From: Clostridia bacterium
Lineage (GTDB): Bacteria > Bacillota > Clostridia > Oscillospirales > Acutalibacteraceae
Length of the DNA: 64,000 bases
Direction of reading: 5' to 3'
Assembly (NCBI GenBank): GCA_017631795.1
Contig: JAGBSO010000022.1
Location: 1 to 64,000, forward strand
The position numbers were made by a program, and so were the translations under genes. This document shows positions 1-8,524 of this stretch, one piece after another. Under the pieces are notes generated by a model. The model was not told the origin of the DNA, ran no database searches, and saw nothing but the letters and a program-made list of their open reading frames with translations. Within the stretch, counting starts at the first letter, position 1. Each line of letters starts with the position of its first letter.

Positions 1-742
1 TAACCTGAATGAGCAGTTCCGTTCATACCCATACCTGCTGCTGTGATTACGTATGTCTTACCTGCTTCGATTGATGTTGCCTTTGTGAATGTGCCGTCTG
101 CTTCAGGAACATCGGGTGTAGGATCGGGATCAGGATCGGGAGTTACAGGAGTATCGGGTGTGGGATCTTCAACATCAACATTACCGTTTGCAACGTAGAG
201 AGTTACATTATCTGCATTGCTGCTTGAACGTACTGTGAAGAGATTTGCAGTACCTGAAGCATTGTTGATACCGCCATTAACATCGCTGTCTGTATCCCAT
301 GCAAGGAACTTATCTGAACTTGCTGATGAAGATGCTGTTACAGACTTGAGTTTTGAACTGCTTAATGTCCAAGCTTCTGCTGTTGTGCTGAACTTGATAC
401 CGTTGTCACCGTTCTGACCTTCATAGAATGCTGCAAGGTACTGACCGTTGTTTTCATTCTTGAATGCAAAACCGCCGCTTACTGATTCTGCAGTCCAGAG
501 CATATCTTTTGTAACTGTGCTTGTGATTTTATCATTTGAAGCTGTTACTGCTGTACCTGCAAAACCTGAATATGCATAATTACTGCTGTTAACATAACCT
601 GAATGAGCAGTTCCGTTCATACCCATACCTGCTGCTGTGATTACGTATGTCTTACCTGCTTCGATTGATGTTGCCTTTGTGAATGTGCCGTCTGCTTCAG
701 GAACATCGGGTGTGGGATCGGGATCAGGATCGGGAGTTACAG
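1..742. repeat. 594-bp tandem repeat inside the phosphoesterase gene
   Basis: Bases 1-148 recur at 595-742 with a single difference (120 A versus 714 G), which is a synonymous Pro codon change. The period of 594 bp equals 198 codons, so the protein carries at least two copies of linker plus module. Only the start of the second copy is inside the window. Confidence 0.95.
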
Positions 743-1661
743 TACCTGAGCCAGTGCTTACATCAACTGTTACTGCTGTGCCGACTACTGATGCACTGCC
801 GCTGTAATATGTAAGAGTAACAGCAGAACCGTCAACCTTAGCAACAAGTCCGTCTGCCTGAACAGCATGTGCATATGATGTGTTACCCATACAACCTGCT
901 GCTGCGTATGTGAAGTTGATTTCTTTTTCTGAGCCTGAAGATGTGAGCTTGATTGTATCGCCTGCTAAATAAACTTCATCATAATGAGAGTCACTGTTTG
1001 TGTGATTATGTCCCCAGAGGAAGATAACATTGGGATACTTGTTAAGAACATCAAGAAGTGCCTGAGCATTTGATGTTGTTCTGTTACTGTCATAATGCAG
1101 GGGGAAATGAGACATAACAAAAACAGGCATAGTCTTTGCCACATTCTTGAGATAATTATCAAGATTTGTTATATCAGACTGATTAAAGCTCTGGCTCTGG
1201 CTTGCTGCACCGAATACATAGATAATATAATCGGTTGCTTCTTTTGTGTAGCCGATACCCTTGATCTTTTTTGCTGTCGCGTTTGAAGAACTGCTCTGAC
1301 TGCCGTTCTGATGCTCATGGTTACCGTTGATAAAGATGCTTTCTGCAACCTTATCTGAACCGTCTACAACATCCATTACAGTCTGAACACGTGACCAGTA
1401 TGTATCACCGTTTGTATTACTGTCACCGTTATCACCACAGAAGCCCATTACTTCAAATGTGCCGCCGATTATACCGGGGATATTTGCGAGCCAGTTTGTA
1501 AGGTTGTTTGCACCTGTGTCATTTGATGTTGCCGCACCGGTATTATGGATATCTGAAGTGAAAGCAAGATATGACGCATCTGCTGCCACTACAGGCATGT
1601 AACCGAAAGTGCTGACAAGCATTACGATTGCTACAAATAATGAAAATACTCTTTTTTTCAT
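1..1661 (-). CDS. Secreted calcineurin-like metallophosphoesterase with tandem C-terminal modules (3' end beyond window)
   Basis: The frame is open from the ATG at 1661 (AAAGGA-type ribosome site just upstream) to the window edge, so only the first 553 residues are seen. A signal peptide (MKKR, hydrophobic core, VVAADA) occupies residues 1-29. The metallophosphatase metal ligands follow in order: SDIH (D37, H39), GDNGD (76-80), GNHEH (113-117), SHFPLH (about 184-189) and GHNH (about 217-220), so it probably hydrolyses phosphate esters outside the cell. After residue 300 come acidic TPDPDPDPTPDV linkers and a module of about 198 residues that begins to repeat at the window edge. The substrate and the module's family are not recognised; the module may bind carbohydrate or the cell wall. 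Confidence 0.85.
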   Translation of the reverse strand, partial: MKKRVFSLFVAIVMLVSTFGYMPVVAADASYLAFTSDIHNTGAATSNDTGANNLTNWLANIPGIIGGTFEVMGFCGDNGDSNTNGDTYWSRVQTVMDVVDGSDKVAESIFINGNHEHQNGSQSSSSNATAKKIKGIGYTKEATDYIIYVFGAASQSQSFNQSDITNLDNYLKNVAKTMPVFVMSHFPLHYDSNRTTSNAQALLDVLNKYPNVIFLWGHNHTNSDSHYDEVYLAGDTIKLTSSGSEKEINFTYAAAGCMGNTSYAHAVQADGLVAKVDGSAVTLTYYSGSASVVGTAVTVDVSTGSGTVTPDPDPDPTPDVPEADGTFTKATSIEAGKTYVITAAGMGMNGTAHSGYVNSSNYAYSGFAGTAVTASNDKITSTVTKDMLWTAESVSGGFAFKNENNGQYLAAFYEGQNGDNGIKFSTTAEAWTLSSSKLKSVTASSSASSDKFLAWDTDSDVNGGINNASGTANLFTVRSSSNADNVTLYVANGNVDVEDPTPDTPVTPDPDPDPTPDVPEADGTFTKATSIEAGKTYVITAAGMGMNGTAHSG

Positions 1662-2051
1662 TTTTCAATCGTCCTTTCTTTTTGTTTTATGATGTTTAAG
1701 CATTCACCCGATTGTTTTTCAGACATACTGTTTTTTACGGAAAAAAATTGCGAAAATCTGCAACTTTTTTCTAAAAAAGGGTATACTGATCCCTTTGGTG
1801 ATATATAACAACATATTAATTATACCCCTATTTGGTAAAATGTCAAGGAACATATAAATATTTATAAGTATTTAACATATTATAAAGAAAAAAATTTTGC
1901 ATATATAACAAAATATATTTCAGTATATTTTATTATCAATATTTTGACTGATAAGTTTAATTTTCACTATTGAAATATCCTTTATTGTCAGTATATAATA
2001 TAGAAAGACAAACACACACTGCTACATAATATTTTCAGAGGTATGATAACA
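1662..2051. other. AT-rich divergent intergenic region
   Basis: This 390-bp gap separates the divergent phosphoesterase and flavodiiron genes. It holds no gene that I can support. It contains the phosphoesterase ribosome site, a small inverted repeat (AAAGGG at 1776-1781 and CCCTTT at 1791-1796) and the promoter described at 1970-1999. The rest is AT-rich without recognisable RNA structure. Confidence 0.6.
1970..1999 (+). promoter_or_regulatory. Promoter of the flavodiiron gene
   Basis: TTGAAA (1970-1975) and TATAAT (1994-1999) are separated by 18 bp, a good sigma-A type match, about 50 bp before the start codon. Confidence 0.65.
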
Positions 2052-3206
2052 ATGATTATAACAAAAGATATCCGCTACATCGGTGTAAACGACCATAAAA
2101 TTGATCTGTTTGAAGGACAATATGATGTCCCCAACGGAATCGCCTACAATTCCTATGCAATCATAGATGAAAAAATTGCAATTATGGATACTGTGGATGC
2201 CGGATTCACTCAGGAATGGATGGATAACATACAGAAAACTCTCGGAGACAGACTGCCTGATTATCTTATAATTCAGCACATGGAACCCGACCATTCCGCA
2301 AACATCATGAATTTTATAAACAGATATCCCGAAGTGAAGATTGTTTCATCTGCAATTGCATTCAAAATGATGAAGCAGTTTTTCGGCACAGATTTTGAAG
2401 ATAACAGAATTGTTGTAGGCGAAAATGATACACTTTCACTGGGCAGACATGAACTTACATTTGTGACAGCACCGATGGTGCATTGGCCTGAAGTTATCGT
2501 GACATACGACAGCACAGATAAAGTTCTTTTCTCCGCAGACGGATTCGGAAAATTCGGAGCACTTGATGTTGAAGAAGCATGGGCTTGTGAAGCGAGAAGA
2601 TACTACATCGGCATTGTAGGAAAATACGGTGTACAGGTGCAGAATCTGCTTAAAAAAGCTGCAAACCTTGATATTCAGATCATCTGTCCACTGCACGGAC
2701 CTGTACTTACGGAAAATCTCGGATATTACATCAATCTTTACAATATCTGGTCAAGCTACAGACCTGAAGAAGACGGTGTTGTTATCGCGTACACATCCGT
2801 CTACGGCAACACAAAAAAAGCTGTTATGCAGCTTGCAGAAAAACTCAAAGAAAAAGGTTGCCCGAAAGTTACGGTCAATGACCTTGCAAGATGTGACATG
2901 GCTGAAGCTGTGGAAGATGCATTCCGTTACAGCAAAATTGTTCTTGCAACAACCACTTACAACTCAGATATATTCCCCTTTATGAAGGAGTTCATAAATC
3001 ATCTGACAGAACGTAATTTCAGAAACAGAACAGTTGCATTCATGGAAAACGGTTCATGGGCACCTGTTGCAACAAATGTTATGAAAGGTATGCTGGAAAA
3101 GAGCAAAAACCTGACATATACCGCAACATCTGTCAGAATTATGTCTGCTCTGAATGAAGAAAGTTCTGCTCAGATTGATAATCTTGCAGATGAACTTTGC
3201 AAATAA
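2052..3206 (+). CDS. fprA: A-type flavodiiron protein (O2/NO reductase)
   Basis: This cytoplasmic enzyme reduces O2 to water, and in some members NO to N2O, protecting anaerobes. The N-terminal metallo-beta-lactamase-like domain has the diiron motif HMEPDHS, a later MVHWPE His and the distal CPLHGP His. The C-terminal flavodoxin domain begins near residue 250 with the FMN loop TSVYGNT. At 384 residues it has the usual two-domain length without a rubredoxin extension. I chose the ATG at 2052 because AGAGG (2037-2041) lies 10 nt before it; the in-frame ATG at 2043 is too close to that site. Electrons probably come from a separate rubredoxin or NADH reductase not in this window. Confidence 0.93.
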   Translation: MIITKDIRYIGVNDHKIDLFEGQYDVPNGIAYNSYAIIDEKIAIMDTVDAGFTQEWMDNIQKTLGDRLPDYLIIQHMEPDHSANIMNFINRYPEVKIVSSAIAFKMMKQFFGTDFEDNRIVVGENDTLSLGRHELTFVTAPMVHWPEVIVTYDSTDKVLFSADGFGKFGALDVEEAWACEARRYYIGIVGKYGVQVQNLLKKAANLDIQIICPLHGPVLTENLGYYINLYNIWSSYRPEEDGVVIAYTSVYGNTKKAVMQLAEKLKEKGCPKVTVNDLARCDMAEAVEDAFRYSKIVLATTTYNSDIFPFMKEFINHLTERNFRNRTVAFMENGSWAPVATNVMKGMLEKSKNLTYTATSVRIMSALNEESSAQIDNLADELCK

Positions 3207-3247
3207 TACATCATTTGATTTTTACACAGAATATTCCCTGAAAATAG

Positions 3248-4012
3248 GTGAAAGCATTGGAACTTGTATTATTAACTGCTGTCGGTGTAGGCAGTGCAAC
3301 CATTATAGGTTCGGTAATAGGCTTTATTTTTAAAAATATATCTCATAAATTTTCGGATATTGTATTATCCTTTGCCGCGGGTGTCATGCTTGCTGCTGCA
3401 GTGCTCGGTCTTATATTGCCGTCACTTGAATACGGCGGAAAATTCAACATTCTCATAACTGTTGCAGGAATTTTTGCAGGCGCATTATGTCTGAATCTTA
3501 TAGACAAGCTCGTGCCGCATCTTCACAGATTGGCAGGAAACGATAATGAATCTCACAACAATGCAAACCTTAATAAAGTTCTGCTGTTTGTTACTGCGAT
3601 TGCAATCCACAATCTTCCCGAAGGCATTGCTGCAGGTGTAGGTTTCGGCTCGAATGATACATCTCAGGCACTTATTATTGCAGGCGGTATTGCTCTGCAG
3701 AACATTCCCGAAGGAATGGTTATTATAGGGCCTATGCTCGCAGCAGGTGTTTCTCCGAAAAGAACATTTCTGTGTGCAATGATCACAGGTATTGTGGAAG
3801 TTATCGGAACACTTATCGGATATTTTGCGGTGAATATAGCATCAGCAATTCTTCCGTTTGCTCTTGCTTTTGCAGGCGGTACAATGCTGTATGTCATAAG
3901 TGACGAAATGATACCCGAAACACATGCTCACGGAAGTGAACGAGGTGCAACATACGCTCTGCTTGTCGGTTTCTGCGTTATGCTTGTAACTGATGTTCTT
4001 CTGAGCAAATAA
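3248..4012 (+). CDS. ZIP-family divalent metal transporter
   Basis: A 254-residue polytopic membrane protein with a GTG start. The two signature motifs of the ZIP/GufA branch are visible, HNLPEG near residue 120 and QNIPEG near residue 150, each supplying His/Asn and Glu residues to the transmembrane metal site. About eight hydrophobic segments are seen, separated by a short His/Asn-rich loop near residues 95-107 (AGNDNESHNNAN). It probably imports Zn2+, Fe2+ or Mn2+. It follows the flavodiiron gene by 41 bp in the same direction and may be co-transcribed, which would fit iron supply. The ribosome site is weak, so the start is less certain than the function. Confidence 0.85.
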   Translation: MKALELVLLTAVGVGSATIIGSVIGFIFKNISHKFSDIVLSFAAGVMLAAAVLGLILPSLEYGGKFNILITVAGIFAGALCLNLIDKLVPHLHRLAGNDNESHNNANLNKVLLFVTAIAIHNLPEGIAAGVGFGSNDTSQALIIAGGIALQNIPEGMVIIGPMLAAGVSPKRTFLCAMITGIVEVIGTLIGYFAVNIASAILPFALAFAGGTMLYVISDEMIPETHAHGSERGATYALLVGFCVMLVTDVLLSK

Positions 4013-4030
4013 TAAACGGAGATAGAAAAA

Positions 4031-4669
4031 ATGAAAAATTTTACAATAACAGCTCATACAGGATGCGAAAACACACCCGCCAATTCGCTTGAATCAATTA
4101 AAAAAGGAGCAGAATGCGGTGCAGACATTGTTGAGTTTGACATAAGATTTGATAACGACAACAATCCTGTTCTTTCACATGATGAACCCACAGGTGCAGA
4201 AGTAACTCTTGAACAGGCATTTGCTTTACTTGCAGAATATGAAAATCTTAAAGTAAATCTTGATATAAAATGCACAACAAATCTCAATGCGGTACAGTCT
4301 CTTGCTGAAAAATACAATCTCCTTGACAGAGCATTTTACACAGGTGTTTTTGTGGAATTCGTTGATGCTGTAAAATCGGACAGTCCGAAACTCCCCTATT
4401 TTCTGAACATAACAGATGTTATTCCGCCCGATGAACACACTGAAGAATATCTGGATTCTCTGGTAGAAAAAGTCAGAAGCTACGGTGCTTTGGGCATCAA
4501 TTTCCATTTCGGAAATGCATCTGAAAAACTTGTTGAAGCTTTTCATAAAAATGGTTTGCAGGTTTCAATCTGGACCGTAAATGAAGTCGAAGATTTTAAA
4601 AGAATCATGAAATTCAATCCCGACAATATCACAACAAAAGTCCCGGGCATTGCAAAAACTCTTATATAA
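4031..4669 (+). CDS. Glycerophosphodiester phosphodiesterase-family protein with altered HRG motif
   Basis: A 212-residue TIM-barrel protein of the GDPD family, which cleaves glycerophosphodiesters to glycerol 3-phosphate and an alcohol. Family landmarks are AHTGCENTPANS at the N-terminus (usually HRG.. PENT), VEFDIRF (the metal-binding E-x-D), LSHDEP (second catalytic His), and a late VSIWTVNE strand. The conserved Arg after the first His is Thr, so activity or substrate may differ from classical GDPDs. It starts 18 bp after the ZIP gene and ends at a strong terminator, so it is probably the last gene of that unit. A more canonical paralogue lies at 35041-35805. Confidence 0.8.
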   Translation: MKNFTITAHTGCENTPANSLESIKKGAECGADIVEFDIRFDNDNNPVLSHDEPTGAEVTLEQAFALLAEYENLKVNLDIKCTTNLNAVQSLAEKYNLLDRAFYTGVFVEFVDAVKSDSPKLPYFLNITDVIPPDEHTEEYLDSLVEKVRSYGALGINFHFGNASEKLVEAFHKNGLQVSIWTVNEVEDFKRIMKFNPDNITTKVPGIAKTLI

Positions 4670-4671
4670 GC

Positions 4672-4702
4672 AAAAAAAAACGCACTTTTCAGTGCGTTTT
4701 TT
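4672..4702. terminator. Bidirectional intrinsic terminator
   Basis: CGCACT (4681-4686) and AGTGCG (4691-4696) form a stem with a TTTC loop, flanked by an A-run and a T-run. It lies between convergent genes and can serve both. Confidence 0.85.
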
Positions 4703-4704
4703 CA

Positions 4705-5862
4705 TTATGCAAATAATTTTTCAATAAAGTTTTTCAGTTCATCTTCTGAAGATGCGGAAAGTTTTCCCTGTGCGTAGTTATCTTTTCCGCCGCCTTTGCC
4801 GCTGAATGCTGAATTGAGTTCGGATACAAGATTTCTCACATCATTCTCTGCACTGCTGACGACATAAATATAATTGTTTTCGTCGCTCTTTGACAGAAGA
4901 ATGCATTTTCTTGTGCCGTTTTCGATAAGATTATTCGAACACTCTCTCAGGTCATCATAAGACATGTTCTCATTTATCGCATAAGCACAGCCGTTTACAG
5001 TTACGGGGCTGAGCGATGCCAATGCAAGTTTTCTTGACATTTTGCCGTTTTCTGATTTGAGATTATTGGCTGTTTCCTGAAGTTTTTCAACAGACATTGC
5101 AATTGAATCACGTTTTGCGGAAAGCAGATTCATAACCTGTTTTACAGATGTATGAAGAGCTGAATAATCAAGAAAAGCATTGATACCTGCGACCATTTCA
5201 ATTCTTGTGCCTTTTTTATGAGGGCAGAAATCTATAATTTTTATAACACCGATTTCACCTGTAAATGCAGGATGCGGTGCGCAACACGCACAACAATCAA
5301 TGCCTTCAATTGTGATAAGTCTGATGCCGTCACGAGGTTCAATTTTACTTCTGTAATCAGTTGCTGCAAGTTCATCTTTTGTGGGATATGATGCTGTAAT
5401 CGGTGCATTTTTATAAATCGCCTTGTTTGATTCAAGCTCGACCTTTGCAATATCATCTGCTGTGAGAGGTCCGCTGAAATCAACAGTCATAGTCTTTTCG
5501 CTCATATGGAAACCCACATTGTCATAACCGAAAAGGCTGTGCACAACACCTGAAACTACATGCTCACCTGCATGACTCTGCATTCTTTCAAACCTGAGCT
5601 CCCAGTCAAGCTCACAACAGACTGCATCACCAGTATTGAATGCTTTTTCTGTTTTATGGTAAACAATGCCGTCTTTTTCCTGCACATCAAGGACATTCAC
5701 ACCGTTTATAGTGCCTTTATCAGGAGCCTGACCGCCGCCTTCAGGAAAAAATGCGGTTTTATCAAGTACAACAAAAAAAGAACCGTCTTTTTCTTCGCAG
5801 AAAACTACATTTGCAGAAAAACTTCTGCAATATGCGTCTTTTTCAAATAGTCTTTCAGTCAT
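4705..5862 (-). CDS. AlaX-type alanyl-tRNA editing protein with DHHA1 domain
   Basis: A 385-residue free-standing homologue of the editing half of alanyl-tRNA synthetase, which hydrolyses mischarged tRNA(Ala) such as Ser-tRNA(Ala). The FFPEGGGQ strand is near residue 38. The zinc site is HAGEH (H97, H101) plus C193 and H197 in CCAPH. The C-terminal third is a DHHA1 domain with the Gly-rich loop GKGGGKDNYAQGKL. There is no aminoacylation domain. The start codon lies only about 12 bases beyond the terminator of the aspS-gatB operon, so expression may rely on read-through or an unseen promoter in gatB. Function is assigned from family motifs. Confidence 0.88.
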   Translation of the reverse strand: MTERLFEKDAYCRSFSANVVFCEEKDGSFFVVLDKTAFFPEGGGQAPDKGTINGVNVLDVQEKDGIVYHKTEKAFNTGDAVCCELDWELRFERMQSHAGEHVVSGVVHSLFGYDNVGFHMSEKTMTVDFSGPLTADDIAKVELESNKAIYKNAPITASYPTKDELAATDYRSKIEPRDGIRLITIEGIDCCACCAPHPAFTGEIGVIKIIDFCPHKKGTRIEMVAGINAFLDYSALHTSVKQVMNLLSAKRDSIAMSVEKLQETANNLKSENGKMSRKLALASLSPVTVNGCAYAINENMSYDDLRECSNNLIENGTRKCILLSKSDENNYIYVVSSAENDVRNLVSELNSAFSGKGGGKDNYAQGKLSASSEDELKNFIEKLFA

Positions 5863-5873
5863 TTTATCATTCC

Positions 5874-5903
5874 TTAAAACAAAACGGGAGTTTTCACTCC
5901 CGT
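5874..5903 (-). terminator. Terminator of the aspS-gatA-gatB operon
   Basis: On the minus strand, AACGGGAG and CTCCCGTT form a stem followed by TTTTGTTTT. It lies after gatB and immediately before the AlaX ribosome site. Confidence 0.75.
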
Positions 5904-5910
5904 TATTTCA

Positions 5911-7329
5911 TTATTTAAGCTTATTTTCAAGAAGAGCTTTGATGACTGTGGGGTCACCTGCACCCTTGAGTTCTTTCATACAAGCACCGAAGAGTGCCTG
6001 AAGTGCCTTGACTTTACCGTTTCTGTAATCTGTGGCAGCCTGTGCATTGTTTGCGATAACAGCATCAACAATGCTTTCAACAGCTGATGAATCAACCTGT
6101 TTGTCAAGACCGTTAGCCTTGCAGAATTCTACGGGGTCGGCACCGTCTTCAATCATAGCGATAAGAACTTTCTTACCTGCATTTCTGTTGATCTTTCCGT
6201 CTGCAACCATCTTGATAACAGCAGCAAGGTTTTCTGCTGTGATATCAAGCTCAGAGATTGTCTTGCCTGCCTTACGGAGAATACCCATACAGTCTGTAAG
6301 GATATAAGCAGCTGTGTCTTTCATGTTACAGCCGAGTGCAACTGTATCATCAAGAAGTCTGAGAATCTTGTTGTTTGCAAGAAGCATATCAATTTCTTTA
6401 TCTGAAATTCCTGCTTCTCTGTATTCTTCTGCCTTTTCGTCAACTGCTGTGGGCTTTGCAGCCTTGATTGCTTCAAGCCATTCGTCATCAATAACGATAG
6501 GCATAAGGTTTGCATCGGGGAAATAACGGTAATCTGCTTCTGTTTCCTTGTTTCTCATTGCAGATGTCTTACCTGTTACATCGTCAAATCTTCTTGTTTC
6601 CTGAACGAGTTCTTCTGTACCGAATTCGATTGCATCGATATGACGCTGTGATTCGTACTTGATAGCTTTTTCGATAGCTTCAAATGAACTCATGTTCTTG
6701 ATTTCTGTACGAACACCGAATTCTTCACTGCCTTCGGGACGTACTGAAATGTTGACGTCGCAACGCATTGCACCTTCTTCACACTCTGAAATTCCGCCTG
6801 AACGGAACATATTCTTGAGTTTACCGAGGTAAGTTACAACTTCTTCAGCACTTCTGAAGTCGGGCTGAGTAACGATTTCGATAAGAGGCACACTTGTACG
6901 GTTGAAGTCAACAAATGATGAATTACCGCTGTGAACAAGTTTACCTGCATCTTCTTCCATGTGAATCTGCTTGATTCTGATATCACGGGGACCCTGTGAA
7001 GTTTTGAGTGATACAAGACCGTTTGTACAGATGGGATGATTGATCTGAGTGATCTGATATGCACAGGGAAGATCGGGATAATAATAGTTTTTCTTATCAA
7101 ATGTTGTATAACGGCTGATTTCGCAGTTAAGCATAAGACCTGCTGTTACAGCGAGTTCAACAACTCTTTTATTCATTACGGGAAGCATACCGGGCATACC
7201 TGAACAAGCAGGGCATACGCAGTCGTTGGGTTCATTTGCAGCAGAGTGACCGCCGCATGAGCAGAATATCTTTGAAGCTGTTTCAAGCTCAACATGAGTT
7301 TCAAGACCGATAACTACTTCATAATTCAT
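5911..7329 (-). CDS. gatB: Asp/Glu-tRNA amidotransferase subunit B
   Basis: GatB phosphorylates the side chain of Asp on tRNA(Asn) (or Glu on tRNA(Gln)) and transfers ammonia to it. The 472-residue length is normal. Visible motifs are GLETHVEL, the zinc cysteines CSCGG and CVCPAC, KKNYYYPDLP, HMEEDAGKL, and the C-terminal YqeY-type tRNA-binding tail. In the motif usually read as (D/N)-(L/N)-P-K-x-Y-Q, this protein has Cys (codon at 7063-7065). By alignment that position is Lys88 of the Staphylococcus aureus protein, which I recall as lining the ammonia channel; Lys79 and Glu125 equivalents are kept. The gene starts 2 nt after gatA ends. Confidence 0.95.
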   Translation of the reverse strand: MNYEVVIGLETHVELETASKIFCSCGGHSAANEPNDCVCPACSGMPGMLPVMNKRVVELAVTAGLMLNCEISRYTTFDKKNYYYPDLPCAYQITQINHPICTNGLVSLKTSQGPRDIRIKQIHMEEDAGKLVHSGNSSFVDFNRTSVPLIEIVTQPDFRSAEEVVTYLGKLKNMFRSGGISECEEGAMRCDVNISVRPEGSEEFGVRTEIKNMSSFEAIEKAIKYESQRHIDAIEFGTEELVQETRRFDDVTGKTSAMRNKETEADYRYFPDANLMPIVIDDEWLEAIKAAKPTAVDEKAEEYREAGISDKEIDMLLANNKILRLLDDTVALGCNMKDTAAYILTDCMGILRKAGKTISELDITAENLAAVIKMVADGKINRNAGKKVLIAMIEDGADPVEFCKANGLDKQVDSSAVESIVDAVIANNAQAATDYRNGKVKALQALFGACMKELKGAGDPTVIKALLENKLK

Positions 7330-7331
7330 AA

Positions 7332-8513
7332 TTATTCACCCTTCCCTTCTGCACTTGCACCGAGGCTGAGAAGTGTGCTTTCGCTGAAGTTCTTACCTAT
7401 GAACTGAACACCTGATGTTACAAGCGCAGGTGCACCGATAAGGTTGGGAACACAAGTGAATACACTTTCTTCAAATACCTTGATAAATGCGTCATTTATA
7501 TCATAATCTTCGTAAGATGTCTTACTGCATACAGGTGTGAGAACTGCAGCATATGATGCGAAAAGTTCTGCCATTTTTTCTGAAACAACACGGCGGACTC
7601 TGAGAGATTTATCAAAGCAATCCTTATATCTGTTCTTTGAAAGAACATCTGAACCGTAAAGAATAACTGTCTTTGTAAGGAAGTTGAAACCTTCTGTTCT
7701 TGTATTGACATAAAGCTCGTCAATATTTCTGTACTTTTCAGCTCTGTGGCCGAATTTTACACCGTCATAACGTGAAACATTGTTACAAGTTTCTGCACAC
7801 ATGAGAATCTGCCATGCTGTGTTTGCAAGGTCAAATACGTCAAGAGAAACTGTTTCAACAACAACACCGTCTGCCTTGAGTGCTTCTGCAACTGCAAGAA
7901 CTTTTGCCTTTGCAGCATCATCTGCCTTATCAAGAAGCTCCTTGACGATGCAGACTTTCTTACCGTTTACGGCACTGATTGAATAGTCATATTTTTCTTC
8001 GGGAAGGCTTGTGCCGTCCTTTGAGTCATGACCTGCGATAACGTCCATAATCTCTCTGATGCCGTCTGCATTCTTTGCGTAAACTCCAAGCTGTTCACCT
8101 GATGCTGCGCATGAAATCACACCGTAACGTGAAACTGTTCCGTATGTGGGTTTGAGGAAATCAACACCTGAAAGTGCTGCTGCACGTCTTGTTGCACCGT
8201 TCATATCAACACCGAGTGCAGCTTTCACATCACCTTTTGCAACAAGTTCTGCTGCTGCACCTTTAAGATTGCCGTCCTGAGGTGCATAGTATGAAAATTC
8301 ACCGACAAGGTCAAGACCGAACTCACCTGTTGCAGTTTTGCCTGAAACAGTGTAACCTTTATCCAGGAGTCTTGTAACTGCTTCAGCACTGAAAAGAGGC
8401 TTGAATCCTTCAAGAATTTTTGAACCTGCAGTAGCCACGGCATCTTTTACAAGAATTGTATCGTCAACGGCGATATTGCCGTTATCACATATCTTAGTAA
8501 TATATTCTGTCAT
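7332..8513 (-). CDS. gatA: GatA-family protein lacking both catalytic serines
   Basis: GatA normally hydrolyses glutamine with a Ser-cisSer-Lys triad and sends the ammonia to GatB. This copy has 393 residues instead of about 485; roughly 60 N-terminal residues are missing. The framework is clear: ILVKD keeps the catalytic Lys (K23), SKILEGF, LKPTYGTVSRYG, VIAGHD, VSRYDGVKFGHR, and a late VQFIG. The Gly/Ser-rich loop carrying the cis-Ser is replaced by QDGNLKG (79-85, bases 8259-8279). The nucleophile motif TGGS is replaced by MNGA, giving Ala107 (8193-8195). The frame is intact and the flanking blocks are conserved, so this is not a recent frameshift. It probably cannot hydrolyse glutamine and may be a structural subunit. 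It lies between the aspS::gatC fusion and gatB. Confidence 0.9.
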   Translation of the reverse strand: MTEYITKICDNGNIAVDDTILVKDAVATAGSKILEGFKPLFSAEAVTRLLDKGYTVSGKTATGEFGLDLVGEFSYYAPQDGNLKGAAAELVAKGDVKAALGVDMNGATRRAAALSGVDFLKPTYGTVSRYGVISCAASGEQLGVYAKNADGIREIMDVIAGHDSKDGTSLPEEKYDYSISAVNGKKVCIVKELLDKADDAAKAKVLAVAEALKADGVVVETVSLDVFDLANTAWQILMCAETCNNVSRYDGVKFGHRAEKYRNIDELYVNTRTEGFNFLTKTVILYGSDVLSKNRYKDCFDKSLRVRRVVSEKMAELFASYAAVLTPVCSKTSYEDYDINDAFIKVFEESVFTCVPNLIGAPALVTSGVQFIGKNFSESTLLSLGASAEGKGE

Positions 8514-8524
8514 TTAAGCACACC

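Noticed and set aside
1-742. CRISPR array or mobile repeat
   Set aside because: The repeated unit is 594 bp, is in frame within one gene, and encodes a protein module.
2629-2985. Separate small gene on the plus strand inside fprA
   Set aside because: It overlaps the flavodiiron gene in another frame and shows no recognisable family.
8180-8290. Frameshift or sequencing error as cause of the missing GatA serines
   Set aside because: The frame is uninterrupted, the blocks before and after align to GatA, and the replaced residues each require several base changes. A single error cannot explain both losses.
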